From Fimbriimonadaceae bacterium (GTDB lineage: Bacteria; Armatimonadota; Fimbriimonadia; Fimbriimonadales; Fimbriimonadaceae), in NCBI GenBank assembly GCA_027492935.1, contig JAPUDU010000313.1, positions 1 to 36,953 on the forward strand: DNA of 36,953 nucleotides, in the 5' to 3' direction. The notes under the pieces were generated by a model that saw only the letters and a list, made by a program, of their open reading frames with translations, searched no databases and was not told where the DNA came from. Position numbers and translations under genes: made by a program. Shown piece after piece: positions 1-9,643 of the stretch (position 1 is the first letter of the stretch; each line of letters opens with the position of its first letter).

Positions 1-30
1 GGCGGCGATTCGTTTTTAACTTAAGACAAT

Positions 31-1320
31 TTAACCGCCGGTCATTTTTCCTTGGATGTTGGAGATATCGTAGCCTTCGTTTCGGTGGGCGGGGGCGGTG
101 AGGCCGTCTTCGTCGCTGAGCTGGGAGATGGCTTGTTGTGCCCACTCTTCTTTAGCTTCAAGTTCGAGAGCCATTGTTTCGAGAGCGAGCTCGGCGTTTT
201 TAGCCGCCATATCGACAAGGCGGAGACCTTCGCCGCCTTGGGGGACTTCAATGGTGACGGCTGATCCTCTTTTCTGTCGAAGCCAAGTCTGGACGATGGC
301 TCGTTCTTCGATTTCTAGGGGGAGGAGGACTTCTCGGGGAATTTCAGGGGCAGTTGCGTAGTACTGCTTAACGAACTCTTGGACGGCTTCGGTGGGGGAT
401 GCTTCTTTACTCCCATCCATCATGTAGTTTGATTGACCGATGAGGCGTCCACCGCGGATATAGAGCATTTGAATAGCGGCTCCACGCTCATCTTTGACGA
501 CAGCGATGATGTCGCGGTCTGACTCTTCGGAAGTGAGAACTTTTTGCTTTTCGAGGATGGATTGGAGGGCAACGATGCGGTCGCGGATGGCAGCGGCTTT
601 TTCGAAGTCGAGGTTTTCGGCACTGGCTTCCATTTGGGCTTGAAGATTTGGGAGGAGATCGGAGTTTTTGCCTTCAAGAAATTTGCTGACATCGTCGAGG
701 ACGGTTTTGTATTCAGTTTTTGATGCTAATCCAGCGCAGGGAGCGAGGCACTGGTGCATGTGGTAGTAGAGGCATGGACGTTGTTCTTCGCGTCCAGACC
801 ATGATTTTCCGCAGGGGATCAGGGGGAATATTTTGTGGAGGGTTTGAAGGGTTTCGCGGACGGAATAGGCACTGGTGTAGGGGCCGAACGTTTTTCCGAG
901 TGAACGTTTTGGATTACGTGTGAAGATGACACGGGGAAATGCTTCTTTGGTGATGGCGATGTAAGGATAACTTTTGTCATCGCGCATCCGGACGTTGTAA
1001 GGGGGGCGGTGTTCTTTAATGAGATTGCACTCAAGAACGAGGGCTTCGAGTTCGCTATCGACAATGATGGTTTCGATGTCGCGTATTTTTCGAACGAGGC
1101 GTTCGATACGGGCGCCGTGCTGGGTGGATTGGCGGAAGTAGGAGCGGACTCGGGAGCGGAGATTAATTGCTTTGCCGACATAGAGAATGCTGCCGGATTC
1201 ATCGCGGTAGATGTAACAGCCGGGTTTGGTGGGGATATTTTTGAGCTTTTCTTCGACGTGGGGGTTGGTCGAGTTAGATTTTTTAGGTTTGGGCTCTTTT
1301 TCTGGTGCTGTTTCGCTCAC
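31..1320 (-). CDS. uvrC: UvrABC system protein C, truncated (C-terminal nuclease half missing)
   Basis: UvrC makes the dual incisions in nucleotide excision repair after UvrA/UvrB damage recognition. Visible in order: the N-terminal GIY-YIG nuclease (residues about 30-110, KPGCYIYRD then LYVGKAINLRSRV), the cysteine-containing middle region (CLYYHMHQCLAPCAG), and a UVR motif that binds UvrB (about 225-265, LDFEKAAAIRDRI). The RNase H-like endonuclease domain has just begun (DISNIQG, first catalytic Asp at D418) when the frame stops 11 residues later. The family is usually about 600 residues; this one is 429, so the rest of the endonuclease and the helix-hairpin-helix tail are absent. The 30 bases beyond the stop do not continue the domain in any frame. 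Start is GTG with an AGAAG-like site 8 bases upstream. Identity is firm; whether the truncation is real or an assembly-edge artefact is open. Confidence 0.9.
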   Translation of the reverse strand: MSETAPEKEPKPKKSNSTNPHVEEKLKNIPTKPGCYIYRDESGSILYVGKAINLRSRVRSYFRQSTQHGARIERLVRKIRDIETIIVDSELEALVLECNLIKEHRPPYNVRMRDDKSYPYIAITKEAFPRVIFTRNPKRSLGKTFGPYTSAYSVRETLQTLHKIFPLIPCGKSWSGREEQRPCLYYHMHQCLAPCAGLASKTEYKTVLDDVSKFLEGKNSDLLPNLQAQMEASAENLDFEKAAAIRDRIVALQSILEKQKVLTSEESDRDIIAVVKDERGAAIQMLYIRGGRLIGQSNYMMDGSKEASPTEAVQEFVKQYYATAPEIPREVLLPLEIEERAIVQTWLRQKRGSAVTIEVPQGGEGLRLVDMAAKNAELALETMALELEAKEEWAQQAISQLSDEDGLTAPAHRNEGYDISNIQGKMTGG

Positions 1321-1377
1321 TTAATGTCTTCTTATCTTACTACGAACCGTTGCGGTTATCTGTGATATATTTATGTT

Positions 1378-2637
1378 GTGAAGCGGCTGGTGTTAAGTGC
1401 AGTGGGTTGTCTGATTGTATTGTGCGGATGTGTGGAACCTAAGGTACGCGCCGAGAGTTTGGCTCGCAACAACAGTTACATATCGCATCAGGCTAGCGAG
1501 TACATAGCAGAGATTCCTGGCCCGGATATATCGGAGCGATTGAGAGGGGTGGAAGCTGGGGGGCTAGAGAGTGCTGAAATGGACAGCGTACCGAGGGAAA
1601 CAAGGCATGCGGTAATTGATGAAGTCTTGAGCTGGGAGAAGGCGGCAAAGAGAAAAACGCGCGACGATGTTGTTTTGAGAGAGTACGCAGACGCAAAGTT
1701 TTTAGCCGCCAAATGGTTGTATGAAGAGAAAAGGTACATCGAGGCGGAGAAAATGGCAGTGGATGCCCAACTCTGCTACGCATTTAGAGATTTTGCATAT
1801 GATGGGCTAGAGAACCGAGGTTGGATGGAGCTGCAAATACCGTCGATGAAGCTGAAAGGTGAAATGATGCGTGATCCGGAACTCCCAGCAAGTGTTTTCG
1901 AAACTATGTACGAAAATAGTCCAGGGTATTGCATACGAGAAGGCTCTCTTTGCGTCGGATTAGAGTACAAGACGACAGGGCAGGTAAGGCTGGCGCAAAT
2001 GGCAAATGCTAAGGCCACACCGGAGTTTTTAGCCGAGTTAACTGGTCATGGGAAATCGAACGAGGAAGCAGTGAAACTCTTCAAACTTTGGCTTGCAGAT
2101 TCGTCACGGAGTTTTAGTACGAAAGAGACTGTTTTGTTAGTATCAGACGAGATTGGATTATTGTGTGAGACGACATTATTTTCAGGTTTTTATTCGGAAC
2201 AGTTGATGATGTTCAACGATTTTGTGAACAAGTATTGGTCGATAGTGAAAGCTGAGCTAGGGAACGATTTTTTTAACTCAGAGCCGGTGGAGTGGCGATA
2301 CGACTTAATGGGTAAAGGCAAGAATGAATTGGGGGTGATTTACAGTTCGGTGCTCATGCAGGAGTACGTGCATTTTATTGAGTCGTTGTGGGTATTCGAC
2401 TTGAACTCAATAGCGCTTCAGTTAACTTCACGAGTTGAAAAATTTAGACGTGCAAGGGGCCGAAGCCCGAGAAGTCTTGCAGAACTTAAGAGCTTTTTTA
2501 AAGACAAGACGGAGGTTCGCAGCATGACGGGGTTAGATTTTGACTGGTCGAGGCGCTTGGTTAGATTCGATGTTTCTCGGTTCCATCCTTCCTTAAAAAA
2601 ATTGCGTGCAATTGGGTCGTCCGGGTTGAAATTTTAG
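1378..2637 (+). CDS. hypothetical lipoprotein, paralogue of the next gene
   Basis: I do not recognise this 419-residue protein. It starts with GTG and has a short lipoprotein signal: K2/R3, a hydrophobic stretch, then LCGC with the lipidated cysteine at C18 (cysteine at -2 is unusual). The rest is soluble, charged and mostly helical-looking, without an obvious enzyme motif. Near residues 300-400 the pattern EPVEW, GKGKNELGVIY, a helical segment and GLDFDWSRRLVRF parallels the neighbour at 2778 (RPEEW, KGSKNSVGELY, GGNYEIDYKNKMLR), so the two look like divergent tandem duplicates. No Shine-Dalgarno is visible; TATATT at 1366-1371 lies so close to the GTG that a leaderless transcript is possible. 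It diverges from uvrC. Confidence 0.8.
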   Translation: MKRLVLSAVGCLIVLCGCVEPKVRAESLARNNSYISHQASEYIAEIPGPDISERLRGVEAGGLESAEMDSVPRETRHAVIDEVLSWEKAAKRKTRDDVVLREYADAKFLAAKWLYEEKRYIEAEKMAVDAQLCYAFRDFAYDGLENRGWMELQIPSMKLKGEMMRDPELPASVFETMYENSPGYCIREGSLCVGLEYKTTGQVRLAQMANAKATPEFLAELTGHGKSNEEAVKLFKLWLADSSRSFSTKETVLLVSDEIGLLCETTLFSGFYSEQLMMFNDFVNKYWSIVKAELGNDFFNSEPVEWRYDLMGKGKNELGVIYSSVLMQEYVHFIESLWVFDLNSIALQLTSRVEKFRRARGRSPRSLAELKSFFKDKTEVRSMTGLDFDWSRRLVRFDVSRFHPSLKKLRAIGSSGLKF

Positions 2638-2655
2638 TTAGCACTGGAATTGTTT

Positions 2656-2688
2656 CCAGCTGAAGCTGGCTACTGAGGCAATCAGTAG
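2656..2688. other. two adjacent perfect hairpins in the gap between the lipoprotein genes
   Basis: CCAGCTGAAGCTGG (2656-2669) folds on itself and is followed directly by CTACTGA-GGCAA-TCAGTAG (2670-2688), a perfect 7-bp stem with a 5-base loop. No T-run follows, so this is not a classic intrinsic terminator. It may be an mRNA processing or stability element of the two-lipoprotein transcript. The remainder of the 140-base gap shows nothing else recognisable apart from the ribosome site before 2778. Confidence 0.4.
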
Positions 2689-2777
2689 TGTCGGTATGTA
2701 AGGGTTCGAGATAGAAAGCGTTTGCTTCGATGTTTATTAAAGCCATTCTGGAGGGCGTACTTTATTAAGGGTAATTT

Positions 2778-4067
2778 ATGTGTATGAACCGAGTGGTTTT
2801 GGGTTTAGCGGTAGCTTTGGTATTAGTAGGGTGTAGTGCCAAAGGGGGTGGTGGGGCGCAGGCAAAGCGTGAGCCTGTCACTGAGGCGGAATTTATTAAG
2901 ATGATGGGGGTTGAGCCGGTTGCGGCGATGGACTGGTCGGCGCGAGGTTATTTGTCGGCAACGCCACCGATGGACGGGATGCTAATTGATGCGTTGGCTG
3001 ATCCATTTAATGAAGATGCGGGCTGGATGAAGCCAGATAAAAAGGCAGATCGGGAGAAGATGGCAAAGGCCCGGGACAGTTGGTGGGAAAAAACGAAGGG
3101 CACTCGGGAGGATTCGCTAACCAATGAGGCGGTAGTCAGTCAGTTTTCGATCGTAATTGGCGCGAGAGTTTTGCGGTCGAGGTTATCTGCGGCTTCGGGA
3201 GATTTGGTTGGAGCGATAGCCGTTGCTACTGAGACAATGGAGATTGCGCGTGAAGGATTTTTGACTGCGCCGGGCATGGTCGCGGCTGATTTGATGCCAA
3301 CAGTGGTGATTGCATCGGAAGGATTAGCGAAACTGAGTCAGTCGCCAGGCGTAACGGATGCACAGCTTGATAAAGCTTTAGCGGCGATGGATTTTTCAAT
3401 TTTTGATCGGATCAAGAAAGGCGCCCATGATGACTTTATTGCTTTCCAACTTCCTTTGCTTGTGGAGCGGTTGAACCGGGTTGATCAGGCAAAGGCGATT
3501 GTGGAGTTGGTTGATCCTATGGGGGATAGTGAACAACCGATTGATCGAGTGGAAGGAGCGATCAAGGGCCATTCGATTATTGATAATGGAGAGTGCGCCA
3601 AGGCAGCCAAAAAAATGTTGGAACGGTATTCAGAATCGCCACGGGAGATGGCTGAATTGGCCGTAATGAGTACTGAGGCTGAAGGGCATTTGACGAAAAC
3701 GTGGGGGATAAATCTTTTTGATGCTCGTCCTGAGGAGTGGCCGAGCAATCTGGGTGATTCAGTGAAAGGTTCAAAGAACTCGGTGGGTGAGCTTTATCTG
3801 GCGGCGATTGAACGCGAATGGCTAGCAAAGATTGAAAGCAGCACGATGATGCAATTTAGTTTGGATGCCGCTCGGCTTTCGGTGATGATTACTCGCGGGC
3901 ATGGCAAAGAGCCAAGTCAGAGCGAGACGAACGTGCTGGTTGATCCTTTGACCGGGGGTAACTACGAGATTGACTACAAAAATAAGATGCTGAGAACAAA
4001 AATGCAATCGATTGACCCTCAGTTCATTTTTGCCCATCAGCTGGTCGAGAATGGCGTACCTTACTAG
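2778..4067 (+). CDS. hypothetical lipoprotein, paralogue of the previous gene
   Basis: A 429-residue protein with a canonical lipoprotein signal: a hydrophobic stretch ending LVGC, lipidated cysteine C19, then a glycine-rich linker (SAKGGGGAQ). An AAGGG site 6 bases before the ATG supports this start; an in-frame ATG two codons later is also possible. The body is helical-looking and charged with no catalytic motif I recognise. The end (DPLTGGNYEIDYKNKMLR) resembles the short beta stretches often seen at the end of secreted repeat-type proteins. The region from about residue 310 onward parallels the gene at 1378, suggesting tandem duplication and divergence. Likely anchored in the envelope facing the periplasm; function unknown. 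Confidence 0.85.
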   Translation: MCMNRVVLGLAVALVLVGCSAKGGGGAQAKREPVTEAEFIKMMGVEPVAAMDWSARGYLSATPPMDGMLIDALADPFNEDAGWMKPDKKADREKMAKARDSWWEKTKGTREDSLTNEAVVSQFSIVIGARVLRSRLSAASGDLVGAIAVATETMEIAREGFLTAPGMVAADLMPTVVIASEGLAKLSQSPGVTDAQLDKALAAMDFSIFDRIKKGAHDDFIAFQLPLLVERLNRVDQAKAIVELVDPMGDSEQPIDRVEGAIKGHSIIDNGECAKAAKKMLERYSESPREMAELAVMSTEAEGHLTKTWGINLFDARPEEWPSNLGDSVKGSKNSVGELYLAAIEREWLAKIESSTMMQFSLDAARLSVMITRGHGKEPSQSETNVLVDPLTGGNYEIDYKNKMLRTKMQSIDPQFIFAHQLVENGVPY

Positions 4068-4141
4068 CAGTTAGTCCTTTCCCACAAATACATAAAGTGG
4101 CAGGTAACCTTGGGGAACCGAAGATTCCCTTTAGGAGCCTG

Positions 4142-4156
4142 ATGAACCTTGAATAG
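4142..4156 (+). promoter_or_regulatory. acnA ribosome site with an overlapping five-codon frame
   Basis: AGGAG at 4133-4137 is followed 4 bases later by an ATG (4142) that opens a minimal frame reading MNLE-stop. The frame ends at 4156, past the acnA TTG at 4149, which is in a different frame. The SD-to-TTG distance is 11 bases. Ribosomes starting at 4142 would terminate 5 bases downstream of the acnA start, which could dampen or couple acnA translation. Sequence facts are direct; the regulatory role is inference. Confidence 0.35.
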
Positions 4157-6782
4157 CTTTAACACCCAACGCACCGAATCACTTGGCGGGCAGACCGTCA
4201 CTTATCACAACATGAAAGCACTTGAGGCGGCGGGTTTTAATGTCGCTCGTTTGCCTTATGCCCACCGTGTTTTGCTCGAAAATCTTTTGCGAAACGAAGA
4301 TGGGGTGAACGTAAGTAAGGGCGATATTGAAGCCCTTCTGAATTGGGATTCTAAAGCTGAACCGAGCAAGGAAATTGCGTTTACTCCGGCGCGGGTTTTG
4401 CTTCAAGATTTTACTGGTGTTCCTTGTGTCGTTGACTTGGCCAGCATGCGGGATGCCATGTCGGCTTTAGGCGGAGATCCGGAGAAGATCAATCCGCTTC
4501 AACCGGTTGAGTTGGTTATCGATCACTCGGTGCAGATTGATAGTTATGGAACAGAAGGATCTCTGCAGATCAACTTAGATTTGGAATTTGAGCGAAATAA
4601 TGAGCGATATGAGTTCTTGAAATGGGGTCAGGATGCGCTCGAGAACTTTAAAGTGGTTCCGCCGAATACGGGTATTTGCCATCAGGTCAACCTTGAGTAT
4701 CTGGCTCGGGGAGTGATTATGAAGGGCGACGTTGCTGGTTTGGACACCCTCGTTGGTACTGATAGCCACACTACGATGATCAACGGTCTTGGTGTTTTAG
4801 GATGGGGCGTTGGTGGGATCGAGGCAGAAGCAGCAATGCTTGGCCAACCCGTCAGTATGTTGATTCCTCAGGTTATTGGGTTTAAATTGACGGGCAAATT
4901 GCCTGAAGGTACGACAGCAACCGACTTAGTTTTGACGGTTACAGAAATGCTCCGCAAGCATGGGGTTGTTGGGAAATTTGTTGAGTTCTTTGGCTCAGGG
5001 ATTCCCAATATGCCGTTGGCAGATCGGGCGACGATTGCGAATATGGCACCGGAGTACGGTGCGACATGTGGGTTGTTCCCAGTTGACGAAGAGACTTTGC
5101 GTTACATGATGGTGAGTGGTCGGCCGGAAGCTCAGGTTGCTTTGGTTCGCGATTACTTTGCAGCACAAGGCTTGCTTCACAATGCGGAAACTCCTGAAGC
5201 GGAATATTCGGCGACACTTGAGCTTGATATGAGCACGGTTCAACCGAGTGTTGCTGGCCCCAAGCGACCTCAGGATCGAGCACTTTTAACCAAGGCGAAA
5301 GAAACCTTTTTTGCGGCATTCCCTGATGTGAAGAACGATGCAAAGAAACTCTCGCATGGCAGCATCGTGATAGCTTCGATTACGAGTTGTACGAATACGA
5401 GTAATCCGAGTGTCATGGTCGCAGCGGGATTGGTTGCACGTAAAGCGCGTGCACTTGGCATGATGCCGAAAAGTTGGGTGAAGACCTCTTTGGCACCCGG
5501 AAGCCGAGTTGTTCAACGATATTTGGAATCAGCTGGGTTGTTGGATGATTTGGATTCGGTTGGGTTCAACATTGTTGGTTACGGTTGTACGACATGCATC
5601 GGTAACTCGGGCCCTCTCCGTGATGATATTTCAGCGATAGTTCGGGAAGAAGATCTATCGGTCGTGAGCGTGTTGAGTGGTAATCGCAACTTTGAGGGTC
5701 GGGTTAGCCCCGATGTGAAGGCAAATTATTTGATGTCACCGCCGTTGGTTGTGGCATATAGTTTTGCCGGAACGATCGACATTGACCTTGTGAATGATGC
5801 GCTTGGTCAGGATGCGAATGGCAATGACGTCTTTTTGAAAGACATTTGGCCGAGTCAGCAAGAGATTGCGGACATGGTGGAAAAGAACATCACTCGTGAG
5901 ATGTTTACAAAGAGTTACGCGAGTGTTTTTGAAGGCGACGAAAAGTGGCAGTCGATTGAAGTTGCAGGTGGAAAGCGCTATCAATGGAACGACGAATCGA
6001 CTTACGTTAAAAAAGCACCATTCTTTGAAGGGATGTTGCGCGAAGCGCCTGAGACGGTCGAAGACTTGAACGGTCTGAAATGTTTAGCGATGTTGGGAGA
6101 TTCGGTTACTACTGACCACATTTCCCCGGCAGGCTCAATCAAAGCAGCTTCGCCAGCGGGCGAATACTTGATCAATAAAGGTGTTTCACCGCATTTGTTC
6201 AATAGTTATGGTGCACGCCGTGGGAATGATGAAGTAATGGTTCGCGGTACGTTTGGAAATATTCGATTGCGCAACCAACTTGCTCCTGGCACGGAGGGCG
6301 GCTATACGACGAACTTCTTGACTGGTGAAGTGACTTCGATCTATGAAGCTTCGATGGATTATCAAAACAAGGGCATTGGTTTGATGATCTTGGCCGGCAA
6401 GGAATATGGAACTGGTTCGAGTCGGGACTGGGCGGCTAAAGGTACGCGGCTTTTAGGGGTCAAAGCAGTTTTTGCGGAGAGCTTTGAACGGATTCACCGA
6501 TCCAACTTGATTGGCATGGGTGTGTTGCCGATGCAATTCTTGGATGGTCAAAATGCGAAATCACTTGGATTGACGGGCTTGGAAGAGTTCAGCATTATTG
6601 GTCTGGAGAATGGCATTGCAACGAAGTTTGCCAATGGTAAGAAGCTGCATGTTCGGGCGACGACGGAACGCGGTGACGTGATCAGTTTTGATGCGATTTG
6701 CCGAATTGATACTCCAACTGAGATGGATTATTACCGTCACGGTGGAGTTCTGCAGTACGTGTTGCGTGGCTTGTTGAGCTAG
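4149..6782 (+). CDS. acnA: aconitate hydratase (AcnA/IRP type)
   Basis: Interconverts citrate and isocitrate in the TCA cycle using a [4Fe-4S] cluster; cytoplasmic. The 877 residues match the usual AcnA length (about 890). Cluster cysteines are C414 ([11 protein letters not shown]), C480 and C483 ([10 protein letters not shown]), with the same 66- and 3-residue spacings as in E. coli AcnA. Other family signatures are [25 protein letters not shown] and, in the C-terminal swivel domain, [12 protein letters not shown]. The start is TTG, because the ATG at 4142 is out of frame and stops at once; this start gives the usual N-terminus leading to [19 protein letters not shown]554 gene follows 12-36 bases downstream, depending on its start, possibly cotranscribed. 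Confidence 0.97.
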   Translation: MNSFNTQRTESLGGQTVTYHNMKALEAAGFNVARLPYAHRVLLENLLRNEDGVNVSKGDIEALLNWDSKAEPSKEIAFTPARVLLQDFTGVPCVVDLASMRDAMSALGGDPEKINPLQPVELVIDHSVQIDSYGTEGSLQINLDLEFERNNERYEFLKWGQDALENFKVVPPNTGICHQVNLEYLARGVIMKGDVAGLDTLVGTDSHTTMINGLGVLGWGVGGIEAEAAMLGQPVSMLIPQVIGFKLTGKLPEGTTATDLVLTVTEMLRKHGVVGKFVEFFGSGIPNMPLADRATIANMAPEYGATCGLFPVDEETLRYMMVSGRPEAQVALVRDYFAAQGLLHNAETPEAEYSATLELDMSTVQPSVAGPKRPQDRALLTKAKETFFAAFPDVKNDAKKLSHGSIVIASITSCTNTSNPSVMVAAGLVARKARALGMMPKSWVKTSLAPGSRVVQRYLESAGLLDDLDSVGFNIVGYGCTTCIGNSGPLRDDISAIVREEDLSVVSVLSGNRNFEGRVSPDVKANYLMSPPLVVAYSFAGTIDIDLVNDALGQDANGNDVFLKDIWPSQQEIADMVEKNITREMFTKSYASVFEGDEKWQSIEVAGGKRYQWNDESTYVKKAPFFEGMLREAPETVEDLNGLKCLAMLGDSVTTDHISPAGSIKAASPAGEYLINKGVSPHLFNSYGARRGNDEVMVRGTFGNIRLRNQLAPGTEGGYTTNFLTGEVTSIYEASMDYQNKGIGLMILAGKEYGTGSSRDWAAKGTRLLGVKAVFAESFERIHRSNLIGMGVLPMQFLDGQNAKSLGLTGLEEFSIIGLENGIATKFANGKKLHVRATTERGDVISFDAICRIDTPTEMDYYRHGGVLQYVLRGLLS

Positions 6783-6818
6783 ACTGGCTTTGCAGTGAAG
6801 TTGCCTCAATTTACGGGC

Positions 6819-7541
6819 ATGGGGACGGTGATCAATACGATCACCGTCCTTTTGGGTTCAGCTATCGGGCTGGCGGTGGGTCAATCACTTCCGAGCCGCG
6901 TCCAGGAGGTTGCCGTCTTTGGGATTGGGCTCATTACGATTTGTTTAGGGGTTCAGATGTTTTTACGGACGAAGAATCCTTTGGTTGTGGTGGGGGCGAT
7001 CTGTTTAGGTGGGATTTTTGGAGCGGTTGTTGGGTTAGATATTGGGCTGGATCGGCTGGCGGAGTGGATGCGGGGGCAGATTGGGGGAGATGGCCGTTTT
7101 AATCAGGGGTTTGTTTCGGCGAGTGTTCTGTTTTGCATTGGTCCGATGACATTGATGGGGTGCTTGCAGGATGCTTTGGAGAAAAAGATTGATTTGCTCT
7201 CTTTGAAATCTTTGTTAGATGGGATTAGTGCCATTTTCTTGGCGGCGACTTTAGGATTTGGGGTTTTGGTATCTGCACTGTTTGTTTTAGTGTTTCAAGG
7301 CCTGCTGACTCTGTTGGCGCATAGCTTGGCTCGGTTTGCTCAGGACGAGGATTTGATCGGCGAGACAGTTGCATGTGGGGGGATTATTATGGTGGCGATT
7401 GGGCTTGGGATTACAGGGATAAAAAGCTTTTCGAGCGTTCTGTTTTTGCCGGCTTTGATCTTAGCGCCTCTTTTCGGATCGCTATCTCGGCGATTACTTA
7501 ATCGTTCAGAAAAGGAACTGAAAGAAGACGATTTATCGTAG
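6819..7541 (+). CDS. DUF554-family integral membrane protein
   Basis: A hydrophobic protein with about six membrane segments, glycine-rich and beginning MGTVINTITVLLGSAIGL, the usual opening of DUF554 proteins (YdfK-like). SASVLFCIGPMTLMGCLQDAL in the middle and the late GIIMVAIGLGITGI segment also fit the family. Function is unknown for the family; transport or membrane stress roles have been suggested but not shown. I chose the ATG at 6819 because family members begin at this point; an in-frame GTG at 6795 would add eight residues. It sits closely after acnA and 10 bases before the S9 peptidase gene, so the three may form one transcript, although no functional link is evident. Confidence 0.85.
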   Translation: MGTVINTITVLLGSAIGLAVGQSLPSRVQEVAVFGIGLITICLGVQMFLRTKNPLVVVGAICLGGIFGAVVGLDIGLDRLAEWMRGQIGGDGRFNQGFVSASVLFCIGPMTLMGCLQDALEKKIDLLSLKSLLDGISAIFLAATLGFGVLVSALFVLVFQGLLTLLAHSLARFAQDEDLIGETVACGGIIMVAIGLGITGIKSFSSVLFLPALILAPLFGSLSRRLLNRSEKELKEDDLS

Positions 7542-7551
7542 AATCGGACTC

Positions 7552-9627
7552 ATGAGTTTGAGTCGTAGCCGCTTGCTGTTGATCGCCGGTTTGGTTGGAT
7601 TAAGTGCTTGGAGTTGTGCGCAGGATCGCTGGCCGAACATGCCGGGTTATAAGGAGATGCAAGCGGGGAACGCGAGTAGTAAGGATTGGAAGCTTTCTCC
7701 GTTGCGGGGTAGTTGGGTCAGCCCGACAAAGTATCAGTTTGAGGATTTGACGGGCAAAAAAGAGTTTGATGTTAAGACCGGAAAAACGACTGCTGTTCCG
7801 GCCGGGCCAGTTGCGCCGAACCCAGTACCTCAGCGGCAACCAGAACGAGGTCGGCAGTGGGAGATGGTGAAATCAGCAGACGGAAAAAAAACTGCGATTT
7901 ACCGGGAAGGAAATGTTTATCTTGAAGTTGATGGAAAAGAGATTGCGATTACAACTCTCGGGAATGTAGACCGAAAGATCAAATTTGGGACTGGGAGTTG
8001 GGTTTATGGGGAAGAGCTTAATCAGACGGACGCAATGGGATTTTCGCCGGATGGTCGATGGCTTTGGTATTACGGTTTTGACGACAATGAAGTGCCACTT
8101 TATTATTTAACTTTGGGTCAGCGGAGTCAGTATACGACCCTGGATATTGAGGCTTTTCCTAAGCCGGGTACAGGAAATCCGAAGGTTGATTTGTATATGT
8201 ACGATACTCAGACTAATCAGTCAAAAAAGATAAAAGTTCGGGATGGTGATTATAGCCATGCGATTGGTCATTATGTTTATGGGATTTCTTGGTTGACGGA
8301 TTCAAGCGAATTGCTTTTCCATCGTATGGATCGTCGGCAAAAGGAACGGGAGATTTGTGCTTACGATCCATCGAAGGACTCGATTCGCCAAGTGGATCGT
8401 GAGGAGAATGCTGCTGGATGGGTCGAGTTTGGGCCGGTTGAGGATTTACAAGGAACTCGTACGCGACAGAACCGAGAGTACAAGTCGAGTTTTCTTTATT
8501 TGAGTGAGGACGATGGGTTTTTAAACATTTGGCGCATGGATGTGAAAGCAGGTAAGCGGACGCAAATAACCAAGCATAAAGCCGACGTGGTGAGCTTTTT
8601 GGGCGTGGTGGGAGATGGCTTGTTCTATTCTATCGCTGATGGCAAAACCGCTTATCATCAACAGATTTACCGATCAAAGCTTGATGGTTCGCAACCTAAA
8701 AGATTGACCGATCCAAATTATATGTCATCGGGGTCAATTAGTCCGGATGGAAAGTATGTGGCTTTGACCTATCAAACAGATTCAGAATCACCATTTTTGA
8801 AGGTTGTTGATAATACGGGCAAAGTTGTTGGATCTCCGGAATCGAAATCATTTGAAGCGCCGGCTGGTGATCATCGATCAATGCGTTGGTTTAGCTTCCC
8901 GAGTTTGGACGGCACAACAACAATTTGGGGCAAGGTTCATTTACCGAGTACTTATCAGTCCGGACAGAAATTGCCCGTGCTGTTTAGCGTTTACGGTGGC
9001 CCGACAGGTTGGGGGGCAAGCGGTATGCGCTTTGAACGGCCGAGCTCAATGAGCGAGGCAGGTTTTGCGATTGTGGAGGTGTTTCAGCGAGGCGGGAGTG
9101 GTCGTGGACGAGATTTTCGGCAGGCAATTTATAGGAAACTCGGCATTGTTGAGATAGATGACTTTGCGGCAGCAGCCACAGCATTGAAATCTCAGCCGTG
9201 GGCTGATCCAACTAAGGTTGGGATTTTCGGCACTTCCTATGGTGGCTATTCTTCGGCGATGTGTTTGTTACGTTATCCGGATCTATTCCAAGCTGCTTCG
9301 GCAAGCAGTGCCGTGACGGATTGGCGACTTTATGACTCCACTTATACTGAGCGTTACATGGATTTGCTCGAGAACAATGTGGCGGGATATGATGCGGGAA
9401 GTTGCATGACTTATGCGAAAGATCTAAAGGGCTGGCTGATGATTTATTTCGGTACGGCGGACAATAATGTTCAACCTTCTCACGCCTATCAACTGAGTGA
9501 TGCTTTGAATAAAGCACGCAAATACCACGAGATTCAGATTGGCGTTGATCAGGGGCACACGGGATTAGGAAACGCTCGAATGATGGAGTTCTTTACAGAA
9601 CGGCTGGTCTTGAACCCGAATAAATAA
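7552..9627 (+). CDS. secreted S9 family peptidase (prolyl oligopeptidase / DPP IV type)
   Basis: A 691-residue serine peptidase with an N-terminal signal (arginines, then LLLIAGLVGLSAW, then SCAQD), probably exported to the periplasm. Residues about 110-430 form the beta-propeller typical of dipeptidyl peptidase IV-like enzymes, with repeated blade motifs (FSPDGRWLWYYG, ISPDGKYVALTY). The C-terminal alpha/beta-hydrolase domain carries the triad: S562 in GTSYGGYSS, D637 in GTADNNVQPSHA and H669 in DQGHTG. Family members cleave dipeptides or short peptides, often after proline; the exact specificity cannot be read here. The last residue of the signal region (SC) leaves a lipoprotein possible but not clear. 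Confidence 0.93.
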   Translation: MSLSRSRLLLIAGLVGLSAWSCAQDRWPNMPGYKEMQAGNASSKDWKLSPLRGSWVSPTKYQFEDLTGKKEFDVKTGKTTAVPAGPVAPNPVPQRQPERGRQWEMVKSADGKKTAIYREGNVYLEVDGKEIAITTLGNVDRKIKFGTGSWVYGEELNQTDAMGFSPDGRWLWYYGFDDNEVPLYYLTLGQRSQYTTLDIEAFPKPGTGNPKVDLYMYDTQTNQSKKIKVRDGDYSHAIGHYVYGISWLTDSSELLFHRMDRRQKEREICAYDPSKDSIRQVDREENAAGWVEFGPVEDLQGTRTRQNREYKSSFLYLSEDDGFLNIWRMDVKAGKRTQITKHKADVVSFLGVVGDGLFYSIADGKTAYHQQIYRSKLDGSQPKRLTDPNYMSSGSISPDGKYVALTYQTDSESPFLKVVDNTGKVVGSPESKSFEAPAGDHRSMRWFSFPSLDGTTTIWGKVHLPSTYQSGQKLPVLFSVYGGPTGWGASGMRFERPSSMSEAGFAIVEVFQRGGSGRGRDFRQAIYRKLGIVEIDDFAAAATALKSQPWADPTKVGIFGTSYGGYSSAMCLLRYPDLFQAASASSAVTDWRLYDSTYTERYMDLLENNVAGYDAGSCMTYAKDLKGWLMIYFGTADNNVQPSHAYQLSDALNKARKYHEIQIGVDQGHTGLGNARMMEFFTERLVLNPNK

Positions 9628-9643
9628 GACACTCTCTACCAAG

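Noticed and set aside
1-30. Continuation of uvrC beyond its stop through frameshift
   Set aside because: None of the three frames on the minus strand gives the expected VGSMVVF-type continuation.
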